DNA of 64,000 nt. Source: Embleya hyalina. GTDB taxonomy: Bacteria > Actinomycetota > Actinomycetes > Streptomycetales > Streptomycetaceae. Position numbers and translations under genes: made by a program. The notes under the pieces were generated by a model, which was given only the letters and a program-made list of their open reading frames with translations, did no database searches and had not been told where the DNA came from. The stretch spans positions 60,338-124,337 of the forward strand of contig NZ_BIFH01000047.1 of the NCBI RefSeq assembly GCF_003967355.1. The letters run 5' to 3'. This document shows, piece by piece, positions 19,001 through 26,202 of the stretch (positions are counted from its first letter, which is position 1; every line of letters starts with the position of its first letter).

Positions 19001-21107
19001 CGGTCGCGCCCGGTTCGGTGCTCGGCGCGAAGTACCGCTCCGTGTCCCAGCGTTCGCGCGGTACCTCGGTCACCGCGTCCACGCCGGCCAGGATGTTGCG
19101 CCAGTAGCTCGCCAGGTCCGGCGCGCCGGGAAGCACGCAGGCCATGCCCACGATCGCCACGTCCTGCGGTCGGGGCGGGGCCGGTCGGTCCACCCCGCCC
19201 ACCTCGCGCACCCGGCGGGCCAGCCACGCGGCCGACCCGGCGGTGACCTCCCGGTGCAGCGCGGCCACGTCGGTCGGCGCGGACCGCAACACCGCGGCCT
19301 GGCCCAGCATGAACATGCCCTCCCGGCGCTGCGCGTCCGCGTCCACCGCGACCAGCTTGTCCGCCTCCCGGCGCAGCCCCTTGCCGGCGATCCGCAACCG
19401 GCCCAGGTTCAGCCGCTCCAACTCGGCCCACACCTCGCGGGCCGGCACCCCGCGCGACTCCAGATCGCGCCGACGGGCCTCGAACGCGGCCACGAACGGC
19501 GTGCTGGCACAGCGGGTGGCATGCCCGGGCGCGGTCTGGACCAGCGCGGTCTCCGCGCACTCGACCGCCGCGGCCTGGAACCCGGGCACGATCGCCCCGC
19601 CCGCCACCGCCTCGCGGGTGAACAGGTACGCGGTGCCCATCAGCACGCCGACCGAGGCCCCGCGCTCGACCAGCGGCGCCGTCGCGGCGGCCACCATCGC
19701 CGCCGAGCGCGCGTCGTGGATCCCGCCCGCGAACAGCAGGTCCAACCCGGCCGCGCCGCCGTGCCGTTCGGCGAACGCGAGCAGCGTGTCCACCTGCGCC
19801 TCCCATAGCGGGAAACTGGCGCGCGGCCCGACGTGCCCGCCGCACTCGGTGCCCTCGAAGACGAATCGCCGGGCGCCCTCGCGCAGGAACTGGCTCAGCA
19901 GCCCGGGGGAGGGCGCGTGCAGGTAGGTGCGGATCCCGGCGGCCTCCAACGGCGCGGCCCGATCCGGCCGACCACCCGCGATCAGCGCGTACGGCGGGCG
20001 GGCGGCGAGCACCGCGGCCACCTGCTCCTCGCGCAACTCCGGCGGCGCGAAGCCGAGCAGGCCCGCCCCCCACGGCAGTTCGCCGAGCAGCGCGGCGGTC
20101 TCCGCGAGCAGCGCGCGTACCTCGGGCCCACGCGACAGGGACAGCGCCAGGAAGGGCAATCCGCCCGCCCGGGCCACCTCGTGGGCGAAGGCGGCCCGGT
20201 CGCTGACCCGCGTCATCGGCCCCTGCACCGGCCGCAGCCGCGCACCGTGCCGGGCGGCCGAGGCCACGTGGTCCACGATCGCCTCGCGCACCGCGCACAC
20301 CACCCGACCGGCGGTGCCGTGCCGATCCGCGAGCCGGGCGGCCGACCCGCCGTCCTGACCGATCGGCAACAACTCGCGGCGCAGTCCGCCCGCGCCCAAC
20401 GCGAGGCCGAGATCGCCGGCCGCCGCCGCGGCCAGGCGGTCGATCGGCAGATCCGGCCGGCGATAGACCCGATGCCCCCGGATCACGACCGTCTCGCTGC
20501 CGTCCATCGCCCGTACCGCCGCCGCCACATCGGCCGGCAGCGTGCTCTCCGCCACCAGGGCCAACTGGGTGTCGAGCAGCACCCCGGCGGCGCCGCCCGC
20601 GACCGCCGCGGCGGCGGTGTGCGGCCCGATCCCGCCGGCCGCCCAGACCGGCACCGTCACCCGGGCGTCCGCGAGCAACTGCTGCAGCAGGACGAACGTG
20701 GTCAACTCGCCGCATCGGCCGCCGCTCTCGGCGCCCCGCGCGATCACCCCCGCCGCGCCGCCGGCCACCGCCGCGTGCGCCTGTTCGGCGCTCGTGACCT
20801 CGACCAGGACCCGCCGTCCGGGGCCGACGTCGGCGATCGACCACGGTGCGTCGGGCGCGAGCAGCACCACGTCCACCCGATCGGGCAACTCCCGCGGCCC
20901 GAGCGGACAACCCACCGGCACCCGCACGCCGAAGCTCGCGAGCACGGACGCGCGGGCCGACTCCGTCAGCGCCGGCCCGCGCTCCCGGCCGAGGTCGAGC
21001 ACCGCGAGCGCGCCGGCCCGGTGTGCGGCGATCACGAGTCGGGCGTCGGGGCGCCCCAGGGGGCTCACCGCGAGAACCTGATCGCGACGCGGGGACGTCG
21101 ACGTCAT
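13074..21107 (-). CDS. PfaA/PfaD-fused iterative synthase: NMO-NMO-KS-AT-ACP-KR
   Basis: A 2677-aa synthase, first gene of the operon. Residues 1-640 hold two nitronate-monooxygenase/PfaD-like flavin barrels; the second carries GTECGGHVGPR, and the first a related ESGGRCGE. The KS spans about 645-1100 (Cys853 in DAACAAS, EAHGTGT, QIGHT). A repeat linker of about 350 residues follows, then an AT at about 1567-1860 (Ser1663 in GHSYGE). A single PUFA-type ACP (Ser2070 in LSVDSIKR) is flanked by Val/Pro/Asp-rich linkers, and the KR ends the protein (LTGGARGI near 2390, Tyr2582 in QSDYAAAND). The ATG at 21107 has GGAGG nine bases upstream. Together with the next gene it can perform full reduction cycles. 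Confidence 0.93.
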   Translation of the reverse strand: MTSTSPRRDQVLAVSPLGRPDARLVIAAHRAGALAVLDLGRERGPALTESARASVLASFGVRVPVGCPLGPRELPDRVDVVLLAPDAPWSIADVGPGRRVLVEVTSAEQAHAAVAGGAAGVIARGAESGGRCGELTTFVLLQQLLADARVTVPVWAAGGIGPHTAAAAVAGGAAGVLLDTQLALVAESTLPADVAAAVRAMDGSETVVIRGHRVYRRPDLPIDRLAAAAAGDLGLALGAGGLRRELLPIGQDGGSAARLADRHGTAGRVVCAVREAIVDHVASAARHGARLRPVQGPMTRVSDRAAFAHEVARAGGLPFLALSLSRGPEVRALLAETAALLGELPWGAGLLGFAPPELREEQVAAVLAARPPYALIAGGRPDRAAPLEAAGIRTYLHAPSPGLLSQFLREGARRFVFEGTECGGHVGPRASFPLWEAQVDTLLAFAERHGGAAGLDLLFAGGIHDARSAAMVAAATAPLVERGASVGVLMGTAYLFTREAVAGGAIVPGFQAAAVECAETALVQTAPGHATRCASTPFVAAFEARRRDLESRGVPAREVWAELERLNLGRLRIAGKGLRREADKLVAVDADAQRREGMFMLGQAAVLRSAPTDVAALHREVTAGSAAWLARRVREVGGVDRPAPPRPQDVAIVGMACVLPGAPDLASYWRNILAGVDAVTEVPRERWDTERYFAPSTEPGATARGSVRGAAPGAVPVGRTPSKWGGFVPAIGFDATGYGIPPASLAAIEPAQLLALHVASGALADAGYGPGRAFARERTSVIFGAEAGTDLAGAYGFRALFPGYFGALPADLDRQLPVPTEDSFPGVLANVIAGRIANRLDLGGVNFTVDAACAASLAALDLACKELNTGSSDLVLCGGVDTHNGINDYLMFSSVRALSPTGRCATFDADADGIALGEGAVCVLLKRLADAERDGDRIYAVVKGVGGSSDGRSLGLTAPRPEGQRRALERAYRAAGVSPARVGLVEAHGTGTVVGDRAELDTLTEVFTAHGAAPGACAVGSVKSQIGHTKCAAGLAGLAKAALAVHFGVHPPTLHLRRPPDAGPFVFDNRARPWTAPVGERIAGVSAFGFGGTNFHAVLAGSEPVGAGGPGGADAAWPVELFCFRGADRAAAHAALDRLAARLDADEELPLRGLAALADEAVEPGPDAGPAADIPVWIAFVATDHADLRLKLTLARAGAIDDAGEIFHRKEAGTEAGTGAGTEALADATTEVAAEAETEPDRGARVWPGAGSGAGAGAGGGPGAGTPPGAETDAGAGAEGGPGADAPPRAETGAGAGADAGAGAGCGPGAGAAPGAETGIGAGAGGGPGADASPRAETGAGAGAGAGAGAGGGPGAGTPPRAETGARAGVGGGPGAGTPSGAGAGAGAGAGGGPGAGTAPGAGAGVGAGAGGGPGADASPRAETGAGAGAGGGPGAGTAPGAETGAGAGGGPGADAPPRAETGAEAGGGPGADAPPRAETGAEAGGGPGADAPPRAETGAGAGAGAGGGPGAGTPPCAEAGVGAGAPSGPGDRVRSRAGGGRGADARAADGVAEGGAAEGVAGGGVGGRVAFLYPGQGSQRPGMLADLFARFPELCDGLRDIDPECVRAMFPAAAFDAEGRAAQAARLTDTRRAQPALGVAAVALTRLLDRFGVWPDQVAGHSYGEVAALWSAGVLATGDLGRLGEVRAAAVLAAAGAEPGAMAAVTAGADRVAEVLAGIDGVVLANRNTPTQTVVSGPEAALTSAIAALAEAGLSARRLPVACAFHSPVVAAAADTLTVAVADLDVRPPRIPVWSNGTAARYPDTPADIRALMARQVAEPVRFAEQIEAMYAAGVRIFVEAGPGRALTGMVGAILGDRPHTAVACDVPGEDGLRRLLTALAELAVAGVPVRVAGGLAGRVRPEDVEPGPRPAWTVDGHLVRTADGRPVPGGLRPATPMAPPPSGPVAEPGVPERSARDAVLLEYLAGARAAVAAQREVLLGYLGVPGGVPEPPPIVLGPEPTPVRVEPAPVRVRPDVPDVPDVPDVPAGPLTRAQVLDVVLDIVGTRTGYPKDMLDPALDLEADLSVDSIKRTEIIGELALRLRLAGGAGAGGVDAEPVDPEVIERLAGVKTIDAIVAGVLATEAGSAGNERAVPQRPIEPRVPVVDGPAAPLAGRPTRHVVECVPVEESPTTAPGDAEAPLPGESLRGRRVVLVEDGGGIAWALADVLAAHGATVEARARDRVEAGADPGWAEVDTLVHLGALADGPDPVFPDAFPLLRDALVAGVRQVFLVTAGGGRFGRGPEAPGPDPVPGAGLAGFARAAALEYPDRVVRVLDLDVKTEPAGPAHRLLVELGRTPGRPEPGAPVSVGLAGEHRTTLRPRPAPLPDLSPADRDALLREQLGPTSVVLLTGGARGITARAAVGLARATGCHIELLGRTGPGDEPESAALAAAPDASALRAALIAGGMREPARIEAESARILHRREVRGTLAEAAEHAASVRLHAVDVTDADAVRRVLTGIAERHGRLDGIVHGAGVLADRLLADKSAESCRRVFATKVAGARALVAALRTLRPTLAPPAFLAMFGSVAGVYGNRGQSDYAAANDALATLAWHWSAGSDDTLAPVARRVVTVDWGPWAATGGGMVTAELAREYARRGVPLIDPEHGVRALLDELAAGREPQAVYVCLPADGSVAG
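16430..17470 (-). repeat. Silk-like Ala/Gly/Pro tandem repeat inside the large synthase
   Basis: This stretch encodes roughly residues 1212-1560 of the synthase as degenerate repeats of GAGAGGGPGADAPPRAET-like units joined by GAGAGA runs. At DNA level the phrase CCCCGGGACCGCCTCCG recurs about thirteen times with small variations, at spacings near 48-80 bases. The reading frame stays open throughout and resumes directly at the AT domain, so it is a genuine protein segment. It probably forms a long flexible tether and is expected to vary in length between strains. Confidence 0.88.
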
Positions 21108-21601
21108 GGGCAAGTGCCTCCATCCGGGAAACCTGCGAGGAGCCGGTCCGTGCGGGCGGCAGGGGCGCGAACGTGCGGGCGGGCATGGCGAATCGCCCCG
21201 GCGACGCCCGGGTCGGGGCGTCCGCGGCGGTGGAAACACGCATGTCGTGGCGGAAGGACCGGGCAACCGTGGAAAGCGGTGCGGAGTCGAAAAGGCGGCC
21301 GCGGTCGAACCACCGCGCCGTATCGTCGGTTTCGGACATCGAGGAGTCAACGACGAACCGGCCGTCGGCCCTCCGCTCGCGAACACCCGCACCAGCGCCC
21401 GTCGAACCCCGCCACACCCGGGCGACACCCGGCGCCCCGGCCCGCCGGACCGTCCACGATCCCGGTTCCGCGACGGCGACGACTCTTGCCCGTACGGCAT
21501 GCACCCATGCCCTACCGATCGGGTGCGGGCATCCCGACGGCCCCGCGACGTACGCGAATTGCCCGTTTCGAACCCCTGCCGGTACGGGCGGCGTGACCGT
21601 T
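21108..21601. promoter_or_regulatory. Divergent control region between synthase operon and LysR copy 2
   Basis: About 490 bases separate the first synthase gene (minus) from the second LysR gene (plus). No gene is supported here. It must contain the operon promoter and, by the usual LysR layout, the regulator's binding site. I see no unambiguous LysR box or sigma motif. Confidence 0.5.
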
Positions 21602-22501
21602 ATGGTGCGGCGCGTGACCCTCCAGCAGCTGCGCTACCTCGTCGCCGTCGCGAACTTCGGCACCATGACCGCGGCCGCGGAAGCCCTCTACGTCGCCCAG
21701 TCCGCGCTGTCCCGAGCCCTGAAGGCGCTCGAACACGAGCTGGGCGCCGAGCTGTTCGTGCGCGAGGGGCGGACGGTGGGACTGACCGCCGAGGGCTCCA
21801 GGGTGGTCCGGCTCGCCCGCACGGTGCTCGACACGGTCACCGCGATCGAGGACATCGGCCGACCGGTCGGCACGGTGTCCGAGCCGACCCTGACCGTGGC
21901 CACCACGTCCACCCTCGCGATCGGCCATGTCGCCCGCCTGGTCGCGGCGTTCGCCGCCGAGCATCCCGAGGCACCGATCGAGGTGACCCGGCACGACGGG
22001 CGCGAGGCGGTGCTCGCGGCGGTCCGCGCGGGTACCGCAGCGATCGGGGTGGCCGACACCCCCGGACCCGGCGACCTGCGCAGCCACCGGCTCGCCGAGA
22101 CCGAGGTGGTGCTGGTGTCGCCGCCGGACACCCGGCTGCCCGAACCGGTGCCGTGGAGCGCGCTGCACGGCCTGCCGATGGTGCTGCCCGGGCGCGGCAG
22201 CGAGCGGCGCTCGCAGTTCGAGGCGATGTTCGCCGAGATGGGCGTGCGTCCGCTCGCCCGCAGCGAGCACAACGACCGGGTCAACTGGGTCGCGGGAGTC
22301 CTCAACGGCGAGGGCTCGCTGCTCTGGTACCGCGACGTGGCCGAGGACGTCTTCGGCGACTCGGCCTCGATCCGCTCGCTCGACCCGCCGCTGTGGCGCG
22401 GCATCATGCTGGTCTGCCGCGAGGACTGTCGGGAGCGCTCGGCCCGGCTGTTCGTCGACCTGGCCCGCCGCGGCGGGGTCGGCGAACCGCACGCGGACTG
22501 A
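21602..22501 (+). CDS. LysR-family transcriptional regulator (cluster-flanking, copy 2)
   Basis: A 299-aa LTTR with an N-terminal winged helix (TLQQLRYLVAVANFGTMTA, then QSALSRALKALEHELGAEL) and a C-terminal effector domain containing LVSPPDTRLPEPVPW. It is paralogous to the regulator at 2562-3446. ATG 21602 was taken as start; GTG 21614 would reproduce the exact N terminus of the paralogue, and neither has a clear ribosome site. Its position, divergent from the 2677-aa synthase gene, makes it the likeliest direct regulator of the operon. Gene end and GH35 stop are 18 bases apart. Confidence 0.92.
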   Translation: MVRRVTLQQLRYLVAVANFGTMTAAAEALYVAQSALSRALKALEHELGAELFVREGRTVGLTAEGSRVVRLARTVLDTVTAIEDIGRPVGTVSEPTLTVATTSTLAIGHVARLVAAFAAEHPEAPIEVTRHDGREAVLAAVRAGTAAIGVADTPGPGDLRSHRLAETEVVLVSPPDTRLPEPVPWSALHGLPMVLPGRGSERRSQFEAMFAEMGVRPLARSEHNDRVNWVAGVLNGEGSLLWYRDVAEDVFGDSASIRSLDPPLWRGIMLVCREDCRERSARLFVDLARRGGVGEPHAD

Positions 22502-22519
22502 GTCGCCCCCGGGCCCGCC

Positions 22520-24307
22520 CTACAGCACGGGCGCCGCCGCGGGCTCGCCCAGGTCGGGGGTGTCCGTGAAGGTCACATGCCCCCCACCGGGACCGTGCAA
22601 CTCCAGCACGGTCACCGTGTTCTCCCCCTCCCGCAACACCGGCGCCGGCACATAGAGCGTGCGCTGCGGCCCCGCCGACCAGTAGCGGCCGAGCAGGAAG
22701 CCGTTGATCCACACCAGGCCCTTGGTCCAGCCGTCCAGCCGGACGAACGTGTCGCCGACGGTCGCGACCTCGAACGTGCCGGTGCGCACCACCGGCACAC
22801 CCGCCGGAATCGGCCCCGAGGTGTCCGGCAGTACCGGCCCCTCGGGCGTGTCCAGCGGCAGCGGATACATCTGCCAGCCGAACAGGCGCTGCCGCTCCCA
22901 CCGCACGCCCTCGGTGATGCCCTTGCGGTCGTGCAGGCCCGGCCCGTAGTTGACCCGGCCGCAGTTCTCCACCAGCAGGTCGAGTCGCGCGCCGCCGGCG
23001 GGCACGGACAACTCGCACGAGGCGGTGCCGCCCTCGCTGCGATCGAGCACCGCGACCGGCACCCCGTCGAGGAACACCTGGGCCCGGTCGGCCAGTCCGT
23101 CCACGCACAGCGGCGCACTCTCGCGCGGGCCGCTGACCCAGGTGCGGTACAGGGTGAAGCCGTACGCCTGGTCCAACTCCTCCATGGTCATCGTGTGCGG
23201 CGAGTACACCGGAGCGGACAGGTCCTCGACGTGCGCGAGCAGCGGCGCGGCCGAGGGCAGGGCGACCTCGCCGAGCTTCACGCGTGGCGGCAGCGCCGGC
23301 GGCGGCTCGTCGGGCAGTGGTGCGTAGCGGCCGATCACCTCGCGGAACGCCCAATACTTCTCGGTGAGTTCGCCCGCCTCGCCGATCGGCGCGTCGTAGT
23401 CGTAGCTGGTGATCGTCGGCTGATAGGCGCCGTCGACCTCGTTGGCGCCGTTCATCAGCCCGAAGTTGGTGCCGCCGTGCGCCATGTACAGGTTCACCGA
23501 CCCGCCGGCCGCGAGCATGTCGTCGAGCACACCCGCCGCGTCCGCCGCGTCCCGCACGTGGTGCGGATCGCGCCAGTGGTCGAACCAGCCGTTCCAGAAC
23601 TCCATGCACACCGGCGGCCCGTCCGGCGACCAGCGGCGCAGCGTCGCGAACGCCTCCTCGGCGCGCGAGCCGAAGTTCGCCGTCGGCAACACCCCGGCCA
23701 CCGTGCCGCCCTGGAGCATCGGCTCGGTCGGCCCGTCGGAGGTGAACAGCAGTCCGCTCGCGCCGCGCCGGCGCATCCCGTCGACCAGGTGCCGCAGATA
23801 GGCCACGTCGTTGCCGTAGCTGCCGTACTCGTTCTCCACCTGCAGGGCGATCACCGGCCCGCCGTGCTCCGCGAGCAGCGGTTCGACCAGCGGCATCACC
23901 GCGTCCAGCCAGCGGTCCACCGCGGCCAGGTACGGCGGGTGGGAGCAGCGCAGCCGCATCCCCGGGTCCTTGAGCAGCCAGGCGGGCAGGCCGCCGAACT
24001 CCCACTCGGCGCAGATGTACGGGCCGGGACGCACGATCGCCTTCAGACCCTGGCGCTCGGCCGCGCGCAGGAACGCGACCAGGTCCTTGCCGCCGGTGAA
24101 GTCGAAGTTCCCCGGGGTCGGCTCGTGCAGGTTCCAGGCGACGTAGGTCTCGACCGTGTTCAGGCCCAGCCCGCGCAGCCGGGCCAGTCGGTCGTCCCAC
24201 TGCGCGGGGTGGACGCGGAAGTAGTGCAGGGCACCGGCGAGCATGCGAAACGGCCTGCCGTCGAGGGTGAAGCCGTCTCGACTCGGGACGAGGCTGGGGG
24301 TGGTCAA
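22520..24307 (-). CDS. GH35 beta-galactosidase
   Basis: A 595-aa intracellular GH35 enzyme that removes terminal beta-linked galactose. The TIM barrel carries the acid/base Glu160 in ENEYGSYG and the nucleophile Glu236 in MEFWNGWFDHW, and C-terminal jelly-roll domains follow. No signal peptide is visible. The start chosen is TTG 24307, with GAGGAG just upstream, which places the conserved FTLDGRPFRMLAGALHYFR near residue 20. An ATG at about 24375 would add 22 non-conserved residues. It diverges from an ABC sugar-uptake operon, so imported galactosides are likely its substrates. Confidence 0.93.
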   Translation of the reverse strand: MTTPSLVPSRDGFTLDGRPFRMLAGALHYFRVHPAQWDDRLARLRGLGLNTVETYVAWNLHEPTPGNFDFTGGKDLVAFLRAAERQGLKAIVRPGPYICAEWEFGGLPAWLLKDPGMRLRCSHPPYLAAVDRWLDAVMPLVEPLLAEHGGPVIALQVENEYGSYGNDVAYLRHLVDGMRRRGASGLLFTSDGPTEPMLQGGTVAGVLPTANFGSRAEEAFATLRRWSPDGPPVCMEFWNGWFDHWRDPHHVRDAADAAGVLDDMLAAGGSVNLYMAHGGTNFGLMNGANEVDGAYQPTITSYDYDAPIGEAGELTEKYWAFREVIGRYAPLPDEPPPALPPRVKLGEVALPSAAPLLAHVEDLSAPVYSPHTMTMEELDQAYGFTLYRTWVSGPRESAPLCVDGLADRAQVFLDGVPVAVLDRSEGGTASCELSVPAGGARLDLLVENCGRVNYGPGLHDRKGITEGVRWERQRLFGWQMYPLPLDTPEGPVLPDTSGPIPAGVPVVRTGTFEVATVGDTFVRLDGWTKGLVWINGFLLGRYWSAGPQRTLYVPAPVLREGENTVTVLELHGPGGGHVTFTDTPDLGEPAAAPVL

Positions 24308-24699
24308 GACGCTCCTCGGTGCAGATCCGGTGCGGTGGGTCCGGATCATCGTGCACGAGGCACGCAGCCCGGACATGCACTCTTCTCGACGGTGTCGTGG
24401 ACTTTTCCGGACCCGTCGACCCGTGCCTTCAGCGCTCCGACCTGGGTGGATACTCTCTGGTTCACCCACCTTGCCATTCGGTGACCGCACACTTGGACTT
24501 TTCTTGCGGATCACCTCGACAAAAGCACGATCCGCGCGGCAACCCGTTGACGCCTTCTCGGGCAGGGCACATGATCGGCGGCCAGACAGCCTCCACCGGC
24601 TCTCCCCACCACTCCACCGCCCATCCGCTGCATCCCTGCCTCCGACTCACGTGCCGGGCTTTGTCGAGCCCGCCCATTCCCCGAAGGGACGGCCACCCC
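24308..24699. promoter_or_regulatory. Divergent promoter region of the galactoside locus with inverted repeat
   Basis: This 390-base gap holds the promoters of the GH35 gene and the ABC transporter operon. Visible elements are an inverted repeat GCGGATC (24506-24512) / GATCCGC (24529-24535) with a 16-base spacer, and the phrase GGACTTTTC twice (near 24399 and 24497). These could be binding sites for the AraC regulator downstream, but no consensus is known to me. A possible -35 hexamer TTGACG lies near 24547. Confidence 0.4.
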
Positions 24700-26064
24700 A
24701 TGTGGGCCAGCACCCGCCCGCGCAGAGGCCGCCAGACGGCCCGCCGCGCAGCCGTCGCGGTCACCCTCGCGGCGCTCACCGCGCTCACCGCCTGCGGTTC
24801 GGACTCCGGCGACAACAAGGACGGCGCCGACAAGGCGGCGCAGGGCGACAAGGCGTCCGGCGGCACCGCACAGCTCGACTTCTGGGGCTGGAACCCGGCC
24901 TATGAGAAGGCCGTGAGCGCGTTCAACGCCTCCCACCCCGACATCCGGGTCGCCTACAACAAGGTCGAGCCCGGCTCCAAGGGCGGCTACGCCAAGATGC
25001 TCGCCGCGGTGAAGGCGAACAACGCGCCGTGCCTGGCCCAGATGGGCTACGAGACGCTGCCCAGCTTCCTGGTCGAGGGCGCGCTCCAGGACGTGGACAA
25101 GGAGGCCGCGGCGATCAAGGCCAAGTACTCCGCGGGCGCCTGGTCGCAGATGAGCGTCGCGGGCAAGACCTACGGCATCCCGGTGGACACCGGCCCGGTC
25201 GCGATGTTCTACCGCACCGACGTGTTCGCCAAGCACAACCTGACCCCGCCCAAGACCTGGGACGAGTTCGCCCGGCAGGCCGACACGGTGCACACGGCCG
25301 ACCCGTCGGTGGCCTACTCGGCGTTCGGCGGCAACGACCCGTGGTGGTACGCGGGCATGGCCTGGCAGAACGGCGGCAGCTGGTTCAAGCCCGAGGGCGA
25401 GACCTGGAAGGTCTCGATGACCGAACCGGGCACGCGGAAGGTCACCCAATACTGGCAGCAACTGCTCGACAAGAAGGCCGTCTCCTCGGACCCGACCTTC
25501 ACCCCCGACTGGTACAAGCGCTTCGGCGACGGCAGCGTCGCCAGCTATGTCGGCCCGGTCTGGTTCACCGCGCTCCTGGAGGAGAACGCCAAGGACGCGG
25601 CGGGCAAGTGGGCCGTCGCGCCGATGCCCCAGTGGGACGCCGGCGGCAAGGCCACCGGCAACATCGGCGGCTCCGGCACCGCCGTGCTCAAGGGCTGCAA
25701 GAACACCAAGGCCGCGGTCGCCTTCGCCGACTGGATGAGCAGCGACCCCGCGAGCCTGACCACGCTGGTCGAGGACGCGGGCATCTACCCGGCCGCGACC
25801 GCCGGGGCGAGCCTGGACGCGATGCAGCAGCCCTCCGCCTACTTCGGCAACGCGAAGATCTACGACATCTTCAAGGACTCCGCCGCGCAGGCCCCGACCG
25901 GCTGGCAGTGGGGTCCCACGATGACCCAGGTCTCCGCCGACCTGACCGACCGGGTTGGCAAGGCGGGCGCCGGCAACGGCAGGCTCGCCGACGCGCTGAC
26001 CGGCGTGCAGGGCACCACGATCAAGGCCATCCAGGACAAGGGCCTGAAGGCCGCCGCGGGCTGA
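24700..26064 (+). CDS. Sugar ABC transporter substrate-binding lipoprotein
   Basis: A 454-aa extracytoplasmic solute-binding protein of the carbohydrate uptake (CUT1) class. A twin-Arg-containing, positively charged N terminus leads into a lipobox LTAC with the lipidated Cys at 32, followed by a Lys/Gly/Asp spacer and the binding fold (LDFWGWNPAYEKAVSAF). AAGGGA lies about 10 bases before the ATG. It is followed by two permease genes and an AraC regulator. No ATPase gene is in the locus, so the shared MsiK-type ATPase of streptomycetes is probably used. The neighbouring GH35 suggests a beta-galactoside substrate. Confidence 0.94.
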   Translation: MWASTRPRRGRQTARRAAVAVTLAALTALTACGSDSGDNKDGADKAAQGDKASGGTAQLDFWGWNPAYEKAVSAFNASHPDIRVAYNKVEPGSKGGYAKMLAAVKANNAPCLAQMGYETLPSFLVEGALQDVDKEAAAIKAKYSAGAWSQMSVAGKTYGIPVDTGPVAMFYRTDVFAKHNLTPPKTWDEFARQADTVHTADPSVAYSAFGGNDPWWYAGMAWQNGGSWFKPEGETWKVSMTEPGTRKVTQYWQQLLDKKAVSSDPTFTPDWYKRFGDGSVASYVGPVWFTALLEENAKDAAGKWAVAPMPQWDAGGKATGNIGGSGTAVLKGCKNTKAAVAFADWMSSDPASLTTLVEDAGIYPAATAGASLDAMQQPSAYFGNAKIYDIFKDSAAQAPTGWQWGPTMTQVSADLTDRVGKAGAGNGRLADALTGVQGTTIKAIQDKGLKAAAG

Positions 26065-26106
26065 CCCGGCGACACCACCCCGACGCCGGGGCCGTCCGCA
26101 CCGTGC

Positions 26107-26140
26107 CCCGCCGCCGCGCGTCACCTCGCGCGGCGGCGGG
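26107..26140 (+). terminator. Strong hairpin between binding-protein and permease genes
   Basis: A perfect 14-bp stem (26107-26120 paired with 26127-26140) closes a 6-base loop TCACCT. There is no T tract. Hairpins at this position usually stabilise the abundant binding-protein mRNA and reduce read-through into the permease genes. Confidence 0.7.
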
Positions 26141-26202
26141 CCGCCGTCGGCCCCGCCCACCCGCATCCACATCCACCCGTCCCATCCACCGGGAGCCCGC
26201 CC

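Noticed and set aside
13366..21504. Second 2712-codon minus-strand frame overlapping the large synthase
   Set aside because: Arg/Gly-rich low-complexity translation with no motifs; the other minus frame carries all catalytic residues.
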